Shown piece by piece: positions 1 through 3,790 of a stretch of 6,647 nucleotides of DNA; the stretch's first letter is position 1, and every line of letters starts with the position of its first letter. The DNA is from Prevotella sp. UBA3776 (GTDB taxonomy: Bacteria > Bacteroidota > Bacteroidia > Bacteroidales > Bacteroidaceae). The stretch covers positions 10,977 to 17,623 of the forward strand of contig DFFM01000022.1 of the NCBI GenBank assembly GCA_002369515.1, given 5' to 3'. Below the pieces are notes generated by a model. That model saw only the letters and a program-made list of their open reading frames with translations, ran no database searches and was not told the DNA's origin. The translations under genes were made by a program, and so were the position numbers.

Positions 1-48
1 AACGACGCGGAGCGTTCAACCAACTATCTCTTTCGGTATATTCCCTAA
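1..48 (+). CDS. Possible C-terminal end of a plus-strand gene entering from the left (15 codons)
   Basis: In frame 1 the sequence reads fifteen sense codons (NDAERSTNYLFRYIP) and then TAA at 46-48. The only support is position: the stop lies 46 bp before a hairpin that can terminate in both directions, as expected at the junction of two converging genes, the other being fba. Fifteen residues are too few to recognise a family, and frame 2 stays open longer across the same bases (to 156), so this may be chance. The bases left of the window would settle it. Confidence 0.25.
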   Translation, partial: NDAERSTNYLFRYIP

Positions 49-90
49 AACAACGTATTGGGTGGTACGATTGAGGATAATCATTAAAAT

Positions 91-130
91 AAAAAAGCGG
101 GAACCTCTCATGCGTAGGTCCCGCTTCTTT
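91..130. terminator. Bidirectional rho-independent terminator, mainly for fba
   Basis: The arms 95-102 (AAGCGGGA) and 119-126 (TCCCGCTT) pair perfectly. The stem continues past one bulged A (103) with CCT at 104-106 against AGG at 116-118, closing a 9-base loop. Read on the minus strand the stem is followed at once by T-rich sequence (complement of 81-96), a strong intrinsic terminator about 95 bases after the fba stop. Read on the plus strand a shorter T-rich run (125-130) follows, so it could also end a converging gene from the left. Confidence 0.85.
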
Positions 131-221
131 CCAATTCAATTTATATTTAACTTAACGTAAAAAAGTTCTCGTACGTTGGGTTTTCTATCTTCAATTCTTT
201 TTTCCAGTCTTTCCAGACTTC

Positions 222-1232
222 TTAGTCCAGCTGACCGAGCTTGTTGTCAGAGCCGAGCACCTCGATGATCTTGTGGCGATACATCTTCTCCATCTCGTCA
301 CGGGCGGGACCGCAGTACTTGCGCGGGTCGAACTCACCGGGCTTCTCAGCCAAAGTCTTGCGCACGGCAGCGGTGAAGGCCAGACGCGAGTCAGAGTCGA
401 TGTTGATCTTGCAAACGGCGCTCTTGGCAGCCTTGCGGAGCTGCTCCTCGGGAATGCCCACAGCGTCGGGCAGCTTGCCGCCATACTTGTTGATCATGTC
501 AACATACTCCTGGGGAACCGAGCTTGAGCCGTGGAGCACGATGGGGAATCCGGGCAGTTTCTCCATGATGGCGTCGAGCACGTCGAATGCCAAGGGAGGA
601 GGAACCAGCTTTCCGGTCTTCGGGTCGCGTGTACACTGCTCGGGAGTGAACTTGTAGGCGCCGTGGCTGGTACCGATGGAGATGGCCAGCGAGTCAACGC
701 CTGTGCGGCTTACGAAGTCGATCACTTCCTCGGGCTTTGTGTAGTGGCTCTCGGCAGCAGCTACCTCGTCCTCAACACCTGCCAGCACACCCAGCTCGCC
801 CTCAACGGTGACGTCGAACTGATGGGCATACTCAACCACCTTCTTGGTCAGGGCGATGTTCTCCTCGTAGGGCAGCGAGCTGCCGTCGATCATCACTGAC
901 GAGAAGCCCATGTCAACGCAGCTCTTGCACAGCTCGAAGCTGTCGCCGTGGTCCAGATGGAGCGAAATCTCGGGATGCTTGCAACCCAGCTCCTTGGCAT
1001 ACTCCACAGCTCCCTGAGCCATGTACTGCAGCAGCGTCTGGTTGGCATAGTTGCGGGCACCTTTCGACACCTGCAGGATGACCGGGCTCTTGAGCTCCGA
1101 CGAAGCCTTGATGATGGCCTGGAGCTGCTCCATGTTGTTGAAGTTGAAGGCGGGAATGGCATAACCGCCGTTGATGGCGCGGGCGAACATGTCCTTGGTG
1201 TTCACCAGGCCGAGAGTTTTGTAACTTACCAT
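222..1232 (-). CDS. fba: Class II (zinc-dependent) fructose-1,6-bisphosphate aldolase
   Basis: Cytoplasmic enzyme of glycolysis and gluconeogenesis that reversibly splits fructose 1,6-bisphosphate into dihydroxyacetone phosphate and glyceraldehyde 3-phosphate. The 336-residue protein is a full-length class II aldolase. Signature 1 is LHLDHGDSF at 91-99, giving the catalytic Asp94 and zinc ligand His95. Signature 2 is VEGELGVLAGVED at 143-155. The other expected zinc ligands are His190 (IGTSHG) and His234 (VLHGSSSVP), and NIDSD at 277-281 is the conserved substrate-phosphate region. The start is fixed: this ATG is the only one after an in-frame TAA at 1248-1250. It stands alone, with its own promoter about 125 bp upstream and a terminator about 95 bp downstream. 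Tagatose-bisphosphate aldolases share these motifs, but the sequence closely matches what I know of the Bacteroidales housekeeping enzyme, and no sugar-specific genes adjoin it. Confidence 0.96.
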   Translation of the reverse strand: MVSYKTLGLVNTKDMFARAINGGYAIPAFNFNNMEQLQAIIKASSELKSPVILQVSKGARNYANQTLLQYMAQGAVEYAKELGCKHPEISLHLDHGDSFELCKSCVDMGFSSVMIDGSSLPYEENIALTKKVVEYAHQFDVTVEGELGVLAGVEDEVAAAESHYTKPEEVIDFVSRTGVDSLAISIGTSHGAYKFTPEQCTRDPKTGKLVPPPLAFDVLDAIMEKLPGFPIVLHGSSSVPQEYVDMINKYGGKLPDAVGIPEEQLRKAAKSAVCKINIDSDSRLAFTAAVRKTLAEKPGEFDPRKYCGPARDEMEKMYRHKIIEVLGSDNKLGQLD

Positions 1233-1238
1233 AATCTT

Positions 1239-1249
1239 TTCGTGTTTTT
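1239..1249 (-). promoter_or_regulatory. A-rich translation-initiation leader of fba
   Basis: On the minus strand AAAAACACGAA sits six bases before the fba ATG. No Shine-Dalgarno GGAGG is present. A-rich leaders are the usual Bacteroidota translation signal. The identical 11-mer precedes the regulator gene whose ATG is at 3203. Confidence 0.5.
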
Positions 1250-1355
1250 AATATTATGTTGATGATAACTTCTTTTCAAAGCCAATAAGCAAACGGGCGC
1301 ACAGAAAAAAGAGTCTTTTCTTTCTATTTTACGCTTATCCGAAACTAATCGACTG

Positions 1356-1386
1356 CAAAATTAACGAATTTATTTCTGAAATCAAA
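1356..1386 (-). promoter_or_regulatory. Bacteroidota housekeeping-sigma promoter of fba
   Basis: On the minus strand TTTG (1386-1383) is followed after exactly 19 bp by TAATTTTG (1363-1356). This matches the Bacteroidota consensus TTTG-N19-21-TAnnTTTG at every defined position. Transcription should begin near 1349, leaving an untranslated leader of roughly 115 bases before fba. I see no riboswitch-like or strong hairpin structure in that leader. Confidence 0.82.
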
Positions 1387-1508
1387 GGCTGCAACATTTT
1401 TTAATGCCGCCGTTTTATGTTTTTTCAGACTTCGCCGCTCGTCAGCCTTCGCCACTTGCGGAAAATGCAAAACGCATATAGCAAAAAAGCTCAATGAGGT
1501 GTTTCCCT

Positions 1509-3203
1509 TCATCCTCCAATCTCTCTCACGCGCCGTTCGAAGTCGTCGCGTCCAACGAGCGCTCCGTTCTTCACCCGCGCGCGGTAGTTGTAGATGGTGT
1601 TCACCGAATAGTGCAGAAACTCGGCAATCTTCGAACTGTCGTCAATGCCCAGGCGGATGAGTGCGAAGATGCGCATGCTGGTGTTCAGCCGGTTGGGGTC
1701 GGTCAGCTCGATGCGCTCCTCGGGTTTGAGCAGTGCGTTGAAGTCGCGCACGAAGTTGGGGAACAGGTGCAGGAAGGCCGAATCGAAGTTTTCGTACAGT
1801 TCGTCCAGTTCGCGGTCGTTCTGTTCGCGCGAGCGGGTCATGTTGTAAAGCTCCTCATATTCGTGGCTCTTTATCTTCTTGTTCACCGTCTTGCGCATTT
1901 TGTCCATCTTGTCGATGTAGAGCGAGCACATCTGCAGGAACCGTCCCACGTATTCCTCTTTCACGCGGCTTGCTTCCGACAGCTGCGCGTTGAGCGACGA
2001 GAGCTGTTCGTTGGAACTGGTGAGCTGTTCGTTGACGCTCTGCAGCTGTCCGTTCACCGCCTTGAGCTGTCCGTTCACGTCGGCCAGCTGCACGTTGGAT
2101 GTGTGCAGCTTGTCGCGCGCGTCGGCCAGCCGCTTGCGCTGTCGGTTCACGTAGAGCAGCATGAGCACCACCAGCAGTGCCATCACACTGATGGCGGCCA
2201 GCAGATAGCGCAGCTGGCGGTTGGTGCGCTCGTTGTGCAACTGATAGTTGCGGTCGATGGCCGACAGCAAGGGCGACAACTGCCAGAAGCGCACTCGCGA
2301 GCCAAAGCGCTCGGCGCAGTCGCTCGCGAAACTGATGTATCGGTAGGCGCGCTCGTGGTCGCCCTTGAGCATCAGCTGGTTGGCTATTTCCCAGATGGAC
2401 CCTTGGTTCATCACGGCATTGCGCACATCGGCCAGCACCGACTCGGCTATCCAGCGCATCATCTGCACCGTGTCGTTCAGCTCCTTGTAGTCCAGATAGC
2501 GGTAGAGGGCGGTCAGTGCGTAGCGGTGCGACCCCGGCTCCACCAGGCCCAGCCACTCGTCGTTCAGGGCCTTTGCTTCCTGCGGTTTGCCTGCTTGGCG
2601 CAATTGGTTCTCCAGCTCCACGAAACGGGCGTCGCTGTTCTTGCCCAGCAGCGGCATCATCAGCCGGCCGTATTCCTCCTTGCGCTGTTCGTACTGCGCT
2701 CTCATGGGTTCCAGCCGCGAGTAGAAGGCCAGCTCGCCGAACACATGGTGCTGCGCCTCGTAGTAGCGGCCCAGCAGCACCGAGTCGAGGCTTGCCGGCT
2801 GCACGTCGGCGAGCACGGCCTGCGCCTCGTCGAACATGCCCGCGTTTGAGCATTGCAGCGCCATGAGCACTCGGCACTCGTCGGCGTCGTGCTTGTGTCC
2901 CATGCCTTCGGCCAACCCTACGCAGCGCTGCAGGTACCAAAGGGCCGAATCGTTCATGTAGGGCATGTATTCGTCGTAGAGCTGGCGCGACAGCAGGTAG
3001 CGCTCCGCGTCGGTGGCCGTCGCTTGCAGACGGCTGCGCAGCCGGCCGATGGATTGTTCCTTCTCGGCCACATATTTGGAACTGTTGGCAATGGCTTCGT
3101 CCAGCACATGGTAGATGGAGTCGAGTGCCTTCCCGTGGGTGTATGCCTCTGCGCTGAGCCCCACCAGCAGCAGCAAGGCCATTCCTATGATTCTCTTGTT
3201 CAT
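1509..3203 (-). CDS. DUF6377-type membrane-tethered regulator (exported helical sensor, one membrane helix, coiled coil, C-terminal HTH-like)
   Basis: Probable signal-responsive transcription regulator spanning the inner membrane; ligand and targets are unknown. In its 564 residues, 1-20 form a signal peptide with an AEA cleavage motif. About 25-325 are helical and TPR-like, hence periplasmic. A hydrophobic helix covers about 331-353 and is followed by the basic stretch RQRKR, which places the rest in the cytoplasm. Residues 355-418 form a coiled coil with six N-x-Q-L heptads (370-411). The end, about 500-548 (LTDPNRLNTS, then SKIAEFLHYSVNTIYNYR), resembles the LuxR-like helix-turn-helix-like end of DUF6377 proteins. 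The start is certain: an in-frame TAG lies at 3222-3224 and no other ATG falls between. It is transcribed divergently from the peptide and protease genes, the usual arrangement for a local regulator. The fold is inferred from sequence pattern, and DNA binding is not demonstrated. Confidence 0.85.
   Translation of the reverse strand: MNKRIIGMALLLLVGLSAEAYTHGKALDSIYHVLDEAIANSSKYVAEKEQSIGRLRSRLQATATDAERYLLSRQLYDEYMPYMNDSALWYLQRCVGLAEGMGHKHDADECRVLMALQCSNAGMFDEAQAVLADVQPASLDSVLLGRYYEAQHHVFGELAFYSRLEPMRAQYEQRKEEYGRLMMPLLGKNSDARFVELENQLRQAGKPQEAKALNDEWLGLVEPGSHRYALTALYRYLDYKELNDTVQMMRWIAESVLADVRNAVMNQGSIWEIANQLMLKGDHERAYRYISFASDCAERFGSRVRFWQLSPLLSAIDRNYQLHNERTNRQLRYLLAAISVMALLVVLMLLYVNRQRKRLADARDKLHTSNVQLADVNGQLKAVNGQLQSVNEQLTSSNEQLSSLNAQLSEASRVKEEYVGRFLQMCSLYIDKMDKMRKTVNKKIKSHEYEELYNMTRSREQNDRELDELYENFDSAFLHLFPNFVRDFNALLKPEERIELTDPNRLNTSMRIFALIRLGIDDSSKIAEFLHYSVNTIYNYRARVKNGALVGRDDFERRVREIGG
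1971..2096 (-). repeat. Six tandem 21-bp repeats coding N-x-Q-L heptads in the regulator's coiled coil
   Basis: Six consecutive imperfect 21-bp units encode residues 370-411: NVQLADV, NGQLKAV, NGQLQSV, NEQLTSS, NEQLSSL, NAQLSEA. Every unit has Asn at position 1, Gln at 3 and Leu at 4. On the plus strand the units appear as recurring AGCTGTYCGTTSA-like blocks. The array links the membrane helix to the C-terminal domain. Confidence 0.85.
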
Positions 3204-3207
3204 GATG

Positions 3208-3218
3208 TTCGTGTTTTT
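3208..3218 (-). promoter_or_regulatory. A-rich translation-initiation leader of the regulator gene
   Basis: The minus strand reads AAAAACACGAA four bases before the ATG at 3203, identical to the 11-mer before fba. Because transcription should start near 3218-3220, almost the whole untranslated leader is this motif. Confidence 0.45.
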
Positions 3219-3224
3219 GCGCTA

Positions 3225-3232
3225 CAAAGATA
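3225..3232 (-). promoter_or_regulatory. -7 box of the regulator gene's promoter
   Basis: The minus strand reads TATCTTTG, a perfect TAnnTTTG. No clear TTTG lies 19-21 bp upstream; that stretch is AAGGGA-like within a T/A-rich run. The missing -33 box suggests a weak or activator-dependent promoter. The predicted leader is only about 16 bases. Confidence 0.6.
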
Positions 3233-3284
3233 GCAAAAAAAAACATTTTGTCCCTTTTTTTCTCGAAAAACTCTTTCTTGCTTG

Positions 3285-3324
3285 CTAAAACCTCCATTTC
3301 TCCCAGCTGTTAAAAGGTCTTTAG
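3285..3324. promoter_or_regulatory. Imperfect inverted repeat between the divergent promoters; possible operator
   Basis: The arms CTAAAACCT (3285-3293) and AGGTCTTTAG (3315-3324) are reverse complements apart from one extra base. They are about two helical turns apart and lie between the two oppositely directed -7 boxes. Inverted repeats in such a spot are often regulator-binding sites. The arms are short and AT-rich, so chance cannot be excluded. Confidence 0.25.
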
Positions 3325-3394
3325 TCGGGGCCGATGTTTGAAAATATATCCTAATTTTTTGCAGTTCTCGGTCGTGTTCTTAGTGCTACTTTCG

Positions 3395-3402
3395 TAATTT
3401 TG
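3395..3402 (+). promoter_or_regulatory. -7 box of the promoter for the small peptide gene (and possibly the protease)
   Basis: TAATTTTG is a perfect TAnnTTTG and identical to the fba -7 box. Transcription would start near 3408, giving about 50 bases of leader before the ATG at 3460. The -33 position (3370-3375, GGTCG) does not match TTTG, so activator dependence is plausible. It is the only convincing plus-strand -7 box found between 3204 and the protease start. Confidence 0.6.
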
Positions 3403-3415
3403 TAGGCAGAACAAG

Positions 3416-3434
3416 GCAAACAAGCATTTGTTGC
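3416..3434 (+). other. Short hairpin in the 5' leader of the small peptide gene
   Basis: GCAAACAA (3416-3423) pairs with TTGTTGC (3428-3434) across a 4-base loop, with one bulged A. It lies just after the predicted transcription start and 25 bases before the start codon. No T-run follows, so it is not a terminator. It could stabilise the transcript or be incidental. Confidence 0.3.
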
Positions 3435-3459
3435 GAAACCACATCCTAATCCTAAGAAC

Positions 3460-3657
3460 ATGAATAAAGTTTATTGCAAACCTTCCATCAAACTCCGTTT
3501 GGCCGTTACCGACGGATTCCTGATGGGGTCGCCTTCGGGGCCTCCCAGCGACATCATTCCCCCCGTTGTGGGCAATGGGAAAGACGGCTTCTTTGACAAT
3601 CCTCAAGAAGACGAAGAAAACACCACCACCACCCACAAAAGCGTCTGGGAAGAATGA
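3460..3657 (+). CDS. Small acidic peptide of unknown function (65 residues) upstream of the protease
   Basis: I cannot assign a known function. The protein starts MNKVYCKPSIKLRLAVTDGF, resembling the short Bacteroidales proteins that begin with a K-x-Y-x-K-P-S pattern. It continues with a Gly/Pro/Ser-rich middle (about 23-40, including GSPSGPP and PPVVGNGKDG) and an acidic, Thr-rich tail (NPQEDEEN, four Thr, then HKSVWEE). It has no signal peptide, no membrane segment and a single Cys (Cys6). Support for a real gene: a perfect -7 box with a sensible leader length, the family-like N-terminus, and low-complexity but non-random composition. It lies 133 bp before the protease in the same direction with no terminator between, so co-transcription is likely. 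Its stop codon is the first unit of a heptamer DNA repeat. It could be a signalling or modified-peptide precursor, or a regulatory leader; none is shown. Confidence 0.65.
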   Translation: MNKVYCKPSIKLRLAVTDGFLMGSPSGPPSDIIPPVVGNGKDGFFDNPQEDEENTTTTHKSVWEE

Positions 3658-3703
3658 CGAATGACAATTGACAATCCGCAATTGACAATCCACAAATGGC
3701 TAT
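3655..3703 (+). repeat. Heptameric tandem repeat (TGACAAT-like), seven units
   Basis: In register the bases read TGACGAA, TGACAAT, TGACAAT, CCGCAAT, TGACAAT, CCACAAA, TGGCTAT. Three units are identical and the rest are diverged, least clearly the last. The first unit supplies the stop codon of the small peptide gene. The array sits between the peptide and protease genes. Although AATTGACAAT resembles a classical -35 box, no matching -10 follows, and Bacteroidota promoters do not use that consensus. Confidence 0.75.
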
Positions 3704-3774
3704 TCGCGACGCAAAAATGTTGGGTGTTCGATGAGTTGAAACACCTCCCCCCAAAAAAACGAAAAAAAGCACTT

Positions 3775-3783
3775 AAAAACAAC
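3775..3783 (+). promoter_or_regulatory. A-rich leader of the protease gene
   Basis: AAAAACAAC ends seven bases before the protease ATG at 3791. It resembles the AAAAACACGAA leaders of the two minus-strand genes, and there is no Shine-Dalgarno box. This supports 3791 as the start, together with the signal peptide that begins there. Confidence 0.4.
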
Positions 3784-3790
3784 CATATCG

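Noticed and set aside
1465..1490. Possible terminator after the regulator gene
   Set aside because: On the minus strand ATGC-GTTTT-GCAT followed by TTTT forms only a 4-bp stem, and the CTCATTGAGCTTTTTT stretch just before it forms only 3 bp. Neither is strong enough to call, so the end of this transcript is unresolved.
1494..2849. 451-residue open frame on the plus strand across the regulator gene
   Set aside because: Its translation is rich in His, Gln and Val in the pattern expected from reading a Leu/Gln/Arg-rich gene backwards. It has no plausible start signal, and the minus strand gives a coherent signal peptide, membrane helix and coiled coil.
3310..3693. 127-residue minus-strand ORF through the divergent region
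   Set aside because: Its N-terminus (DCQLRIVNC) is simply the translated heptamer repeat, it overlaps the better supported small plus-strand gene and promoter region, and it resembles no protein family.
3655..3703. CRISPR array or classical TTGACA promoter
   Set aside because: Units are 7 bp with no spacers, so it is not CRISPR. No TATAAT lies 16-18 bp after any TTGACA, and this group uses a different promoter consensus.
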